This document shows, one piece after another, positions 46,226-54,898 of a DNA stretch of 64,000 nucleotides. Source of the DNA: Acinetobacter sp. B51(2017) (GTDB lineage: Bacteria > Pseudomonadota > Gammaproteobacteria > Pseudomonadales > Moraxellaceae). Under the pieces are notes generated by a model that searched no databases, was not told the DNA's origin, and worked only from the letters and a program-made list of their open reading frames with translations. The stretch covers positions 1-64,000 of the forward strand of contig NZ_PJRJ01000006.1 in the NCBI RefSeq assembly GCF_003711395.1. Direction: 5' to 3'. Both the position numbers and the translations under genes were made by a program. Numbering within the stretch: the first letter of the stretch is position 1; the number at the start of each line of letters is the position of its first letter.

Positions 46226-46789
46226 CTAATTTTGCGCTAAATTTAAGCGACTTTGTCGCCACTGTATTAATCCCCAAATTGCCAACCCGACAAAAGCGGC
46301 ATATAAAATTGCAGTTAAATAGAGTGCTTTATAGCTAAACATACCCACATAAATGATGTCTAAGACAATCCACAACCACCATGTTGCCAGATATTTACGG
46401 CTCGCCCAATAGGTAGCCAATAAGCTAAATGCGACTAACTGCGCATCTAAGATAGGCAAAGCAGCTTGAGTAAAAAAGTGTAAACTTAAGCCAAAGGTCA
46501 AACCTAAACTTGCAGTCAGTAGCATCTGTAAAAAGGCAGCTTTACGACTAATATGACTCACATCTATAGGCTGATGTTGGTTTTTTTGCCATGTCAGGAA
46601 ACCATAAATCGCCATCAACATAAAAAAGCCTTGTAATAGCGTTTCGGCATACAGTTGATAGCAATAAAACAAATAGCCGTACACGGCTGCTGCAATAAAG
46701 TTAAATAACCAACATAAAAGATGTTTTTTCACCGTTAACGACACCGCGATCACACTTAAAATCACGGCAAAAATTTCTAAACCACTCAT
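46226..46789 (-). CDS. pnuC: Nicotinamide riboside transporter PnuC
   Basis: PnuC takes up nicotinamide riboside by facilitated diffusion across the inner membrane for NAD salvage. The 187-residue protein has seven helices. The WLFNFIAAAVYGYLFYCYQL and YAETLLQGFFMLMAIYGFLTW segments match the PnuC substrate core, and W..Y..RK..A.WWLW.. appears in the second half. Its ATG overlaps the upstream gene by 4 bp, so the two are translationally coupled. No nadR or ribosylnicotinamide kinase is visible nearby. Confidence 0.9.
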   Translation of the reverse strand: MSGLEIFAVILSVIAVSLTVKKHLLCWLFNFIAAAVYGYLFYCYQLYAETLLQGFFMLMAIYGFLTWQKNQHQPIDVSHISRKAAFLQMLLTASLGLTFGLSLHFFTQAALPILDAQLVAFSLLATYWASRKYLATWWLWIVLDIIYVGMFSYKALYLTAILYAAFVGLAIWGLIQWRQSRLNLAQN

Positions 46790-47298
46790 TCTAAATGCGC
46801 CATGGGCAATTGTAGGCTTTCATCCATATGCTGGTGACTGTATTCAGGATGAAATTCTGGTTTCCATAAACTCAATTTATGCTCTTCGCCAAAACGATCC
46901 ACATGCAACTGAAACACACCATAACGCCCAATATAATATTCATAAGATTGCGTGGAAAAAGTCAGATAAATCGACCATTCATCTAGGTCTAAACGCCGCA
47001 CTTCATGTTGTGTATCTTTAGGTAATTTACTGAGTAAATCATCGCGCATCGCAAAAACTGCGCGTGAATCACGTTGTTCGATACATTGCTGCATAAACAG
47101 GCGGGCTACATCATCAAATAAAATTTGTTTTTCTAACAAAATTTGCGCGAGAACATCTGTAATTAAACGCGCAGGTGCTGCGTTTAAAGGCGGTGTATAG
47201 GGTGCTTGGGTCGTTGTACGACTGGTCAATTGCAAGTAGTGATAGATAAATACTGCCAAGACCACAATCACAACGAAAATCAAGAGCATATGACCCAT
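46786..47298 (-). CDS. Membrane-anchored protein of unknown function, coupled to pnuC
   Basis: The 170-residue protein has one N-terminal membrane helix (MLLIFVVIVVLAVFIYHYLQ) and a cytoplasmic or periplasmic domain with no family I recognise. That domain contains ITDVLAQILLEKQILFDDVA and LDLDEWSIYLTFSTQSYEYY. Overlap of its stop with the pnuC start indicates an operon and possibly a shared function. The likely start is MGHMLL or the internal ATG three codons on. Confidence 0.65.
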   Translation of the reverse strand: MGHMLLIFVVIVVLAVFIYHYLQLTSRTTTQAPYTPPLNAAPARLITDVLAQILLEKQILFDDVARLFMQQCIEQRDSRAVFAMRDDLLSKLPKDTQHEVRRLDLDEWSIYLTFSTQSYEYYIGRYGVFQLHVDRFGEEHKLSLWKPEFHPEYSHQHMDESLQLPMAHLE

Positions 47299-47457
47299 TG
47301 GGCAACCTATGTTTATCGCAAAACTTTATGGCGATACTATAACGATTCTCACAGCGCAAAATAAAGTGTATTTACGCCCGCGCATTAAATAAATCTTAGA
47401 CTGAATCGCATGTCAAAACAGCTAAGATCGCGACTGCAACCTTAGCTGAACACGCAT

Positions 47458-47796
47458 TTAGTCGCGAGTTTTTACATCATATAACTCAATTTCAAAAATT
47501 AAGTTTGAGTGAGCAGGAATCACGTTGCCCATTTTACGCTCACCATAGGCTAAGTGTGATGGCACGATCAGTTTACGTTTACCACCGACTTTCATGCCCA
47601 TAATGCCTTGATCCCAACCCTTAATTACACGACCTGTACCAATCACGCATTCAAAGTAGTTACCACGATCCAGTGATGAATCAAACTTGGTGCCATCTTC
47701 TAACCAACCCGTGTAATGCGTGGTAATTAAAGCGCCTTTCACTGCTTCTTTACCTGTACCTTCAACTAAGTCAATAATTTGTAATTCGTTGCTCAT
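47458..47796 (-). CDS. FKBP-type peptidyl-prolyl cis-trans isomerase
   Basis: The 112-residue single-domain FKBP catalyses proline isomerisation. It shows VKGALITTHYTGWLEDGTKF, FDSSLDRG, the conserved GTGRVIKGWDQGIMGMKVGG and KRKLIVPSHLAYGER. No signal peptide or extra domain is present, so it is cytosolic. The ATG at 47796 is preceded by AGGTGG at good spacing; an ATG three codons earlier lacks this. Confidence 0.93.
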   Translation of the reverse strand: MSNELQIIDLVEGTGKEAVKGALITTHYTGWLEDGTKFDSSLDRGNYFECVIGTGRVIKGWDQGIMGMKVGGKRKLIVPSHLAYGERKMGNVIPAHSNLIFEIELYDVKTRD

Positions 47797-47833
47797 AATA
47801 GCCACCTCATAAAAATGTCTAGTATAAACAAGA

Positions 47834-48460
47834 TTAGAAATTCAGTTCTTGAATATCAGGATCATTGAGTAAATATTCGGTTAAGCGTTGATGGTTTGCT
47901 GCCGAGCCAATCAAAATCCAGCGTCCACTAATGCGATTTTGGTTTTTATGCTGAGTATTACGAATCACTTTAAGTTGATAGGTTTTAAATAATTCTTCGT
48001 ATTTATCTAAGGTTTCTTGTTTATAAAAACAGACGATACGGTAATGCCGCGCTTGGTTTAAATCTTCAATTTGTTCTTGTACATAAATTAAAATCGCCAA
48101 TACCATCATCACAATCACGGCGCTAAATAGACTTAAAACTTCATAACCTGCACCCACAGCCATGCCTAAAGCTGCGGTCATCCAAATGGTGGTAGCGGTG
48201 GTAATGCCTGAAATGCGATTTTCGTCTTTAAAAATTACCCCTGCGCCTAAAAAACCTAAACCAGTTAAAATATTGGCCGCCAAACGATCAGGGTTTTCCA
48301 CGCCAATTTTTATCGACAGCATGGTAAATAAACACGAGCTGACACTGACCATAATCATGGTGCGTAGCCCTGCCGATTTACTGCGATATTCACGCTCTGC
48401 GCCAATCACTGCACCAATGGCTAAGGCCAACAGTAAACGATACATTTCTGCATCTGTCAT
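47834..48460 (-). CDS. MgtC/SapB family membrane protein
   Basis: The 208-residue protein has five N-terminal helices with the MgtC signature (LLALAIGAVIGAEREYRSKS, AGLRTMIMVSVSSCLFTMLS and ANILTGLGFLGAGVIFK) and a short C-terminal cytoplasmic domain that begins around LNQARHYRIVCF. Family members are linked to magnesium limitation and virulence regulation. The C-terminal part is shorter than that of Salmonella MgtC, so SapB-like is the safer label. It ends 29 bp upstream of the FKBP start in the same direction. Confidence 0.88.
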   Translation of the reverse strand: MTDAEMYRLLLALAIGAVIGAEREYRSKSAGLRTMIMVSVSSCLFTMLSIKIGVENPDRLAANILTGLGFLGAGVIFKDENRISGITTATTIWMTAALGMAVGAGYEVLSLFSAVIVMMVLAILIYVQEQIEDLNQARHYRIVCFYKQETLDKYEELFKTYQLKVIRNTQHKNQNRISGRWILIGSAANHQRLTEYLLNDPDIQELNF

Positions 48461-48543
48461 TGTATTATTCTTCTTATATTAATTCTTATCTTAGATATAC
48501 AAAGCTTGGCGTTAAGATGCAAGTTGCTCTTAACGCCAAAAAA

Positions 48544-49074
48544 TTATTTAAGCTGTGTCCATTCAATCACGGCTTGGGCATTATCACCAATTAAAGTCCA
48601 TTCGCCATCCATCACGTTTAATTGCAATTGCATGGTGCGTTCACATAAGGCTTGAATCGCAGTCGTTGTCGCTTCAGACAATTGCCACACTTCAACATTT
48701 TTTAAGGTTTTGATTTTGCTGCTGCGTTTGTACCATTCATCTACCGATGAACCATAAGCAATCACCGCCACTTGGTCACAGCGCGCACTGGCTTTTTTGA
48801 CTTTATCTTCATCCGGCAAACCGACTTCAATCCATTTTTGCAATTGACCCGTTAAGTCTTTTTGCCACAGCGCTGGTTCATCCGTTTCAAATAAGTCTTT
48901 AGTAAATTCTAAAGCTTCATCGGCATAACGTGCATAGGCCAAAATACGCACCATTAAACGTTCAATGGTTTCTGATGGATGTAGTGCCATGGTAAGTTGA
49001 TAATCGCCATATTGGTGCACGTCCATATTGGCGATATTTAAGTCTGCTTTATAAATCGTTGCTTTTAAAGCCAT
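48544..49074 (-). CDS. yaeQ: YaeQ family protein
   Basis: The 176-residue protein starts MALKATIYKADLNIANMDVH, with HPSETIERLMVRILAYARYA, the hallmark of YaeQ, and VEVWQLSEATTTAI. YaeQ has a PD-(D/E)xK-related fold (ETDEP... and DQVAVIAYG) but no proven nuclease activity. An early proposal linked it to RfaH suppression. It is single-gene. Length agrees with the family. Confidence 0.92.
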   Translation of the reverse strand: MALKATIYKADLNIANMDVHQYGDYQLTMALHPSETIERLMVRILAYARYADEALEFTKDLFETDEPALWQKDLTGQLQKWIEVGLPDEDKVKKASARCDQVAVIAYGSSVDEWYKRSSKIKTLKNVEVWQLSEATTTAIQALCERTMQLQLNVMDGEWTLIGDNAQAVIEWTQLK

Positions 49075-49186
49075 TGCCGAAATCTCCTGATTTTATTGCC
49101 GCTAGGATACTCGATTTCGGCCTAAATCTTCCGTTTTGGCAGAGTTTTTGCGTGATCTAGGCATAAATTAGACATCCCACATTAAA

Positions 49187-50188
49187 CTAAGCCTGATCAT
49201 CGACACGGCAGGCCAATAGTGCTGCTTCAAACCTGTGCCAGTCACGCTCATTTTGATAAATCACTTCAATGCGGTTATCCACATTTTCGGCACTGCTTTG
49301 ATAATTAAATTGCTCAGGATTAAAGTTAAAACTTTTCCAACCTTGATCGGTGTTAAAAATCGCTTTAATTCTGAGCCAATCTTGCTGCTCACAGAGTAAA
49401 TCTAATACATCATAAAAATTAAATTGCCAGCGTTTAGAAAATTTCCACCCTGCTACACAATAACCCTGTGCGTGTTCAATATAGTGATAGGGCAATTGTT
49501 TAATTTCAGGCATTGCTTGAGGATCTAAAGTAGCTTGGATTTTAAGCAAAGGCTGCACTTTACGCTGAGTAGCGCGATAAGCTTGATCAATTTCAGCCAA
49601 CTGAATATTCCCCTTGTCTGCCATTAGCCATGTTTGACCATAAGCTTGATATTCTTGTTGTAATGCCTGTAGCGCACCTTGATCTTCGACACGCATCAGG
49701 TCGCGATGCGAAATCACAATAATCTGCGCGGCTTTGAGCTGATCTTGATATAAATTTTGCGTAGTCCAAGTTGCATCATGCAAACGTGAACCATCAACAA
49801 CGGTTACTGGACTACGCACTGCTAAATGCGCCTGCCAATGCGGTTCGCTGAGTTGTTCTAAGAGTTCAGCAGGATGACCAAGACCAGTAGGTTCGATAAA
49901 TAAACGATCAGGTTTTTCTTCATTTAATAAACGTGACAGCGCAATTTGCATAGGCAATTGACTGCTACAACATAAACACCCGCCCAATAACTCTTTGACT
50001 GCATAACCGTCTTGTTGTGGTAGTAAGGCTTGATCGACACCAATTTGCCCAAATTCATTCATCAGCACTGCCCACGTTTCGCCCTCAGGCTTTTGTTGCA
50101 GCAATGCGGTTAATAATGTGGTTTTGCCTGCCCCCAAAAAACCCGATATCACATGCGTTGGTACTGCTTGTGGAACAACGATTTGCAT
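49187..50188 (-). CDS. COG0523 (CobW/YjiA-like) metal GTPase
   Basis: From the ATG at 50188 (MQIVVPQAVPTHV) the protein has 333 residues. It has the P-loop GFLGAGKTTLL (residues 16-26), the metal-binding GGCLCCSS (CxCC, 71-74), SHRDLM as the guanine-specificity region, and a C-terminal CobW_C domain (QGYCVAGWKFSKRWQFNF). The family inserts or stores metals, often zinc under Zur control. I see no Zur box upstream, so the metal is undecided. It could equally be called YjiA-like. Confidence 0.88.
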   Translation of the reverse strand: MQIVVPQAVPTHVISGFLGAGKTTLLTALLQQKPEGETWAVLMNEFGQIGVDQALLPQQDGYAVKELLGGCLCCSSQLPMQIALSRLLNEEKPDRLFIEPTGLGHPAELLEQLSEPHWQAHLAVRSPVTVVDGSRLHDATWTTQNLYQDQLKAAQIIVISHRDLMRVEDQGALQALQQEYQAYGQTWLMADKGNIQLAEIDQAYRATQRKVQPLLKIQATLDPQAMPEIKQLPYHYIEHAQGYCVAGWKFSKRWQFNFYDVLDLLCEQQDWLRIKAIFNTDQGWKSFNFNPEQFNYQSSAENVDNRIEVIYQNERDWHRFEAALLACRVDDQA

Positions 50189-50604
50189 ACCCGACCCCAA
50201 GTTTAAAATTGCCCCATGCTATGCAAACTTAATTCAAGTTGCAATACAGGTCTAAAAATGCCAACTCACACAGACTCATGTAAAATTTACTTACATTTTC
50301 AATAGACCAAGATACTCTCAAAACAGTGTCACAAAGGGGTAATTTGTTAAGTTATATTAAATTTTAAGTTTAATTTTTAAACAAAATTTCATATTTTGAT
50401 ACATTTTAGCACGATGAAAATGATGATTATTTACAACAACTACACAGCTGGCGTTTTATTGTATTTTTCACGTAATCCTTAAATACCAACTTTGTGATTC
50501 GTATTGCTCGATACCCATACAGGCTCGTAGTATGAGCGGCGTTGCACTGCTGCCCCCACAATAAAGTGCAACGTCTATTTTTTTATTTTCAAGGATGCCA
50601 AATC
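50189..50604. other. Intergenic region with terminator-like hairpin, upstream of a tiny gene
   Basis: A 416-bp gap between divergent genes. The first half is AT-rich (poly-T/A around 50350-50400). The second half contains GAGCGGCGTTGCACTGCTGC, forming the left arm of the hairpin annotated separately. The region could encode a small RNA or a long 5' leader. No protein-coding frame is convincing here. Confidence 0.5.
50538..50585 (+). terminator. Terminator-like hairpin just ahead of the 63-aa gene
   Basis: CGTTGCACT (50540-50548) pairs with AGTGCAACG (50565-50573) around a C-rich loop, followed by TCTATTTTTTT. It looks like a Rho-independent terminator yet ends only six bases before the Shine-Dalgarno AAGGA of the next gene. 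It may therefore end an upstream small RNA or attenuate the downstream gene. Confidence 0.7.
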
Positions 50605-50796
50605 ATGAATATCAAAACCTTAACTTTAACAGCCTTACTTGCAAGTGCCACCACAATGAGCTTTGCTGAAGTCACAATCAATGAAAGCCAACAACCTGCT
50701 TCAGAAGCAGCAGCACCTGTCGTGGTGTCTGATCAAGAGCAACCTGAAAGCATTACACCTACAGTTGAGCAAGAACAGCCAGTACAAGCAGAATAA
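50605..50796 (+). CDS. Tiny secreted acidic protein (63 aa)
   Basis: MNIKTLTLTALLASATTMSF followed by A is a clear signal peptide with probable cleavage after AEV or SFA. The mature part of about 40 residues is rich in Glu, Gln, Pro and Val (QQPASEAAAPVVVSDQEQPE) and has no cysteine, so it is likely disordered and periplasmic or extracellular. AAGGA lies 9 nt before the ATG. I recognise no family. A terminator follows 70 bp later, so it is a stand-alone unit. Confidence 0.75.
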   Translation: MNIKTLTLTALLASATTMSFAEVTINESQQPASEAAAPVVVSDQEQPESITPTVEQEQPVQAE

Positions 50797-50808
50797 GTGC
50801 TGCGCTAA

Positions 50809-50864
50809 GTTGAACGCTACTTACTCCAAAGTAAATAAGACTTAAACCCCAAAAGGCGTTCAAC
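50809..50864 (+). repeat. Inverted repeat downstream of the 63-aa gene
   Basis: GTTGAACGC at 50809-50817 and GCGTTCAAC at 50856-50864 are perfect inverted arms separated by 38 bases. A terminator begins directly after it. Confidence 0.6.
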
Positions 50865-50865
50865 A

Positions 50866-50903
50866 TAAGGTCAAATTGTGCTCTGCAATTTGACCTTTTT
50901 AAC
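50866..50903 (+). terminator. Terminator downstream of the 63-aa gene
   Basis: AAGGTCAAATTGTGCTCTGC and AATTTGACCTTTTT form an eleven-base-pair stem followed by T's. Confidence 0.85.
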
Positions 50904-51118
50904 CACTTAAACTTTTCACCATAGAAAATAATGATGATTAAATCAAAAAGCGATATATAAAATTTTAATAAAAAACACACAAAAACAATATCTTATTAAA
51001 ATAAAATCAATTTAAAAGCACGAGTACCAGTCTAGCTATCCACTATGGCATAGCTTGTATATTTTTTGCTTTAGCCCCTTAATAGCAACATCGTGAATGG
51101 ATTGAATGGATATTCGCT

Positions 51119-52729
51119 GTGACTACAAACAAAACTGAATATACGACTGAAGTTGCCATTTTAGGCGCAGGTCCTGTGGGTTTAACCATTGCTAACTACT
51201 TAAGCAAACAAGGCATCAAAGTCAAAGTAGTTGAGCAGCTGGACAGCTTAATCGACTATCCACGTGCGATTGGTATTGATGATGAATCTTTACGTACTAT
51301 TCAATCTTTAGGATTAGTGGATCAAGTGCTACCGCATACCACACCTAATCATGCGATGCGCTTCTTAACGCCAAAAGGACATTGCTTTGCTGATATTCAG
51401 CCAATGACGCGTGAATTTGGTTTCTCACGTCGTAATGCCTTTGTACAGCCACAAGTAGATAGCATCTTATTAAACGGCTTGGCGCAATACCCACAAACTG
51501 AAGTGTTATTTTCACGCCACTTAACGCATTTTAATCAAGATGCATCAGGCGTGACCTTAAACGTAAAAACCAAAGATGGCAGCGAAGAAAGCATCCGCGC
51601 GCAATATTTAATTGCATGTGACGGTGGTAACTCGATTGTACGTCGTACCTTAGGGATTGGTTTTGATGGTAAAACTGCACCTAACCAATGGATCGTGATT
51701 GATATTGATAACGACCCACTGGCAACACCACATATTTACTTATGCTGTGACCCTGTGCGTCCTTATGTTTCAGCAGCGCTACCACATGGTATCCGCCGTT
51801 TCGAATTCATGGTCATGCCAGGTGAAACTCAAGAAGAACTTAGCAAACCAGAAAACATTGCCAAATTACTGTCTAAAGTATTACCAACAACAGACGGTAT
51901 CGAAGTGATTCGTCAACGTGTTTATACACATAACGCGCGTATTGCGGATAAATTCCGTGTTGACCGCATCTTACTTGCTGGTGATGCTGCGCACATCATG
52001 CCAGTATGGCAGGGTCAAGGTTATAACAGTGGTATGCGTGATGCCTTCAACTTAGCGTGGAAAGTGGCGTTAGTTGTACAAGGTAAAGTAGGTGCTGATC
52101 TTCTTGATTCATACCAAATTGAACGTAAAGACCACGCTAAAGCAATGATTGATTTGTCAGTTATGGCAGGTAACGTGCTTGCGCCACCGAAAAAATGGCA
52201 CGGTGTAGTACGTGACGGTATTGCTTATGCGCTGAACTACATTAAACCAATTAAACAGTATCTGTTAGAGATGCGTTTTAAACCAATGCCACAGTATCAT
52301 GATGGTGCCTTGATCAATAATGGTCAAAAGCAAACACCTGTAGGCAAAATGTTTATTCAGCCAAAAGTGCAGCTTGAATCAGGCGAACAGGTCTTGCTTG
52401 ATGAAGTGATTGGCAATGACTTTGCTATTGTCGCTTGGGGCGTAGATCCAAAATGGGGTCTATCTGAAGCATCAATGCAAAAATGGCAACAGCTTGGTGT
52501 TAAATTTATCCAAGTGATTCCTGCGGTACAGTTACCCAATAACAAACGTAAGCATTACGAAGGTGTAATCACTGTTGGTGATATTGGTACAGACATCCGT
52601 ACTTGGTTTGGTAAGACGACTGAATCTGTCGTGATCTTACGTCCAGACCGTTTCGTGGCAGCACTTGCGATTCCACAGACTTTAGATCATGTCAGCCAAC
52701 AATTATTTGCAAAACTACATGTTAAATAA
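51119..52729 (+). CDS. mhpA: FAD monooxygenase, 3-(3-hydroxyphenyl)propionate hydroxylase-like
   Basis: MhpA-type enzymes use NADH and O2 to hydroxylate 3-(3-hydroxyphenyl)propionate to the catechol. The 536-residue protein has the FAD-binding [13 protein letters not shown] at 16-28, the ribose-binding [20 protein letters not shown], and [20 protein letters not shown] as the second FAD motif, plus a C-terminal thioredoxin-like region. It starts at a GTG (51119) after GGATAT. No ring-cleavage genes (mhpB-E) are adjacent, so the true substrate is open. A LysR gene ends on the other side of a double terminator. Confidence 0.82.
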   Translation: MTTNKTEYTTEVAILGAGPVGLTIANYLSKQGIKVKVVEQLDSLIDYPRAIGIDDESLRTIQSLGLVDQVLPHTTPNHAMRFLTPKGHCFADIQPMTREFGFSRRNAFVQPQVDSILLNGLAQYPQTEVLFSRHLTHFNQDASGVTLNVKTKDGSEESIRAQYLIACDGGNSIVRRTLGIGFDGKTAPNQWIVIDIDNDPLATPHIYLCCDPVRPYVSAALPHGIRRFEFMVMPGETQEELSKPENIAKLLSKVLPTTDGIEVIRQRVYTHNARIADKFRVDRILLAGDAAHIMPVWQGQGYNSGMRDAFNLAWKVALVVQGKVGADLLDSYQIERKDHAKAMIDLSVMAGNVLAPPKKWHGVVRDGIAYALNYIKPIKQYLLEMRFKPMPQYHDGALINNGQKQTPVGKMFIQPKVQLESGEQVLLDEVIGNDFAIVAWGVDPKWGLSEASMQKWQQLGVKFIQVIPAVQLPNNKRKHYEGVITVGDIGTDIRTWFGKTTESVVILRPDRFVAALAIPQTLDHVSQQLFAKLHVK

Positions 52730-52740
52730 TTGTTAAACCG

Positions 52741-52771
52741 AAAAAACCACGCGCAATGCGTGGTTTTTTTT
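52741..52771 (+). terminator. Terminator downstream of mhpA-like gene
   Basis: AAAACCACGCGCAATGCGTGGTTTTTTTT follows the stop by 12 bp. Confidence 0.88.
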
Positions 52772-52782
52772 GCTTTAAAATT

Positions 52783-52816
52783 AAAAAAGCAGATGCAGCT
52801 TAGGCTGACATCTGCT
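52783..52816 (-). terminator. Terminator downstream of the LysR gene
   Basis: On the minus strand GCAGATGTCAGCCTAAGCTG then CATCTGC precedes TTTTTT, just past the LysR stop. Two back-to-back terminators separate the convergent genes. Confidence 0.75.
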
Positions 52817-52825
52817 TCATTGTTG

Positions 52826-53719
52826 TTAGAAGAAGCCCATATAAAATTGCTCTTTTAAGATCTTTAAAATCAGTTCAATGGCATCATTTTTATGCTCTTT
52901 ACGATAGCTGGCATACAAACCAATCATCGGTAAAGGCTCTATGGTATTTTTCACCACAATTTTATCGCCCAATAATGGAATCACATAAGCAGGCACAATA
53001 CTCCAGCCCACGCCCATGCCCACTAAATTGACATTGAGTAAAATATTGGTGGAATGCTGCACCACATTAACATTGAGTTTGGCATCTTTAAAATAATTGG
53101 TAATTAATTTATGCAATTGTGGTGAAGCATCTTCATCACTAATCACAAAATTCTGCCCATTAAAACTTTTAATGCTGACATGGCGCTGCTGCGTAATTGG
53201 GTCATCTTTGGGCACAATTAATGCCAATGGCTCACTAAAAATTTGCACACATTCAATTTCACTGGATTCATCTTGATAGCGGGTAAAAGCGATATCCAAC
53301 TCACCTTTCTTTAAGGCTCTAAATTGGTCTGCATCAGTAAAGCTATGAAAATGAATTTTAAGTTCAGGAAAATGTGCACGAATATTGGGCATGATGTAGG
53401 GAAAGATCTTCATCTCTGCCACAGGCACAAAACCAATATTGAGCTGATCTTTTTGTAAATTGGCGACTTTACGTGCATCCTGAATCGCCAGTTCGGCATG
53501 CTCTAAGCTCAGTAGAGCCTGTTTTAAAAAGGCTTTACCTTCTTCGGTCAATTCTACTTTGCGATTGGAGCGAATCAGCAGTTGCACGCCTACTTCTGTT
53601 TCTAAGTCTTTAATTTGCTGGCTGAGCGAGGGTTGCACGGTACACATGCGCTGTGCCGCCTTGGTAAAATTCAGCTCTTCAGCCACTGCAACAAAATAGC
53701 GTAAATGGCGTAATTCCAT
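52826..53719 (-). CDS. LysR-family regulator (HcaR-like N-terminus)
   Basis: The 297-residue protein begins MELRHLRYFVAVAEELNFTK, with HTH segment AAQRMCTVQPSLSQQIKDLE, very like HcaR/BenM-type regulators of aromatic-acid pathways. The C-terminal ligand domain has FVPVAEMKIFPYIMPNIRAH. It is the last gene behind TetR and MFS genes on the same strand (13 bp gap to the MFS gene), so it may be part of that unit. The neighbouring aromatic hydroxylase is a plausible target, by position only. Confidence 0.85.
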   Translation of the reverse strand: MELRHLRYFVAVAEELNFTKAAQRMCTVQPSLSQQIKDLETEVGVQLLIRSNRKVELTEEGKAFLKQALLSLEHAELAIQDARKVANLQKDQLNIGFVPVAEMKIFPYIMPNIRAHFPELKIHFHSFTDADQFRALKKGELDIAFTRYQDESSEIECVQIFSEPLALIVPKDDPITQQRHVSIKSFNGQNFVISDEDASPQLHKLITNYFKDAKLNVNVVQHSTNILLNVNLVGMGVGWSIVPAYVIPLLGDKIVVKNTIEPLPMIGLYASYRKEHKNDAIELILKILKEQFYMGFF

Positions 53720-53731
53720 AGCCGTATGCCC

Positions 53732-54898
53732 TTAAGATAAATAAAGTTTGACAGCAACTTTGGCCTTGTAAAATAACAACGTGGCCAACACAATCACCGC
53801 ACAAGCTAAATAAGTCAATTGATAATCAAAATAGGCAATGCAATAGCCCATCACCACCGAGCCAAGCGCTAGCCCCACATCAAATAAGGTAAAGAAAGTC
53901 GAAATGGCATGCCCCATCCGCGCTTTGTCGACCGACTGAATGGCAAGCGTTTGTAAACAAGGAAATAATGAGCCATAGCCAAGCCCAATAAACACCGCAG
54001 ATAGCCACAAAACCCACTGATTTTGCACAAAACTCACCACGACTAAACCTATGGCAAAAGCAATAAACGATGGATAAATCACAAAGCTTGGGCCTTTTTG
54101 GTCGTAGAATTTCCCCACCCAAGGTCGCACCAAAATCATAGAAGCAGCAAAAACAATAAAGAATACACTGGCATAGGGCAGCAAATTCTGACTTTGTGCA
54201 AAAGCGGTAATAAAACTGGTAATACTTGAATAGGCAAAAGCAGTCAGTAAAGCCACCATACTAATACTCAGCACTTTAAGTTCTACGACATCATGCACAC
54301 TGAATCGCTTGTGAGGGATTTTGGTCACTTGCCTCTGTTCAGGTACTTTTAATGTTAAAGTAAATACATATCCAATAGTGGTGACAAGGCTGAGTAGACC
54401 AAATAAGGCATTGAAACTCATCGATTGAATTGCCGTTAAAGCCAAAAGTGGGCCAAACACCACGCCAAGATTGGTTGACATGACAAAATAGCCCATACCC
54501 TCGCCTTTACGGTTTTCGGGAATAAACTCATTGACCACAGGTACATTAACGGTCGTTAAAATACTAAACCAAAAACCATGTAAAAAACGTACTAAAAGCA
54601 ATGACCATAAGCTATCAATCAACAGATAACTAAAGGCAAACAGTAAAAATAAAATGCCCGCACCACGTAACGCAATTTTTTTGCCTAATTTTTCAACAAT
54701 TAAACCTGAAAATGGTCGAATCGCAATCGAAGACAGTAAAAATAAGGTCAGTGCTAAACCAGCATCTTTGACCGTACCACCCAAATCCTGCAAGATATAA
54801 ATGGGTAAAATAGTTAAGGTGGCAAAATAATAAATAAATAAAAATAAGTTATTGCACAGGCATAAAATAAAGGCGCGATTCCACAGTGACTCACTCAT
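53732..54898 (-). CDS. MFS efflux-type transporter
   Basis: The 388-residue, 12-helix major facilitator protein has the helix 2-3 loop RPFSGLIVEKLGKKIALRGA and the helix-4 LLVRFLHGFWFSILTTVNVP. It resembles the YfcJ/arabinose-efflux-like drug:H+ antiporters. Its start overlaps the TetR gene by 8 bp, and a LysR gene follows 13 bp later. That arrangement suggests efflux of a compound sensed by the TetR protein. Substrate unknown. Confidence 0.85.
   Translation of the reverse strand: MSESLWNRAFILCLCNNLFLFIYYFATLTILPIYILQDLGGTVKDAGLALTLFLLSSIAIRPFSGLIVEKLGKKIALRGAGILFLLFAFSYLLIDSLWSLLLVRFLHGFWFSILTTVNVPVVNEFIPENRKGEGMGYFVMSTNLGVVFGPLLALTAIQSMSFNALFGLLSLVTTIGYVFTLTLKVPEQRQVTKIPHKRFSVHDVVELKVLSISMVALLTAFAYSSITSFITAFAQSQNLLPYASVFFIVFAASMILVRPWVGKFYDQKGPSFVIYPSFIAFAIGLVVVSFVQNQWVLWLSAVFIGLGYGSLFPCLQTLAIQSVDKARMGHAISTFFTLFDVGLALGSVVMGYCIAYFDYQLTYLACAVIVLATLLFYKAKVAVKLYLS

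Larger units (their letters stand above)
50797..51118. other. Intergenic region upstream of mhpA-like gene
   Basis: Besides the inverted repeat and terminator at its start, the stretch 50905-51020 is AT-rich. TAGCTATCCACTATGGCATAGC at 51031-51055 is an imperfect palindrome and a candidate operator for the hydroxylase gene. Nothing else is recognisable. Confidence 0.45.

Noticed and set aside
50759..50980. 73-codon hydrophobic frame on the minus strand
   Set aside because: It runs across the inverted repeat and terminator behind the 63-aa gene and lacks a ribosome site. A toxin of a type I pair was considered but not supported.
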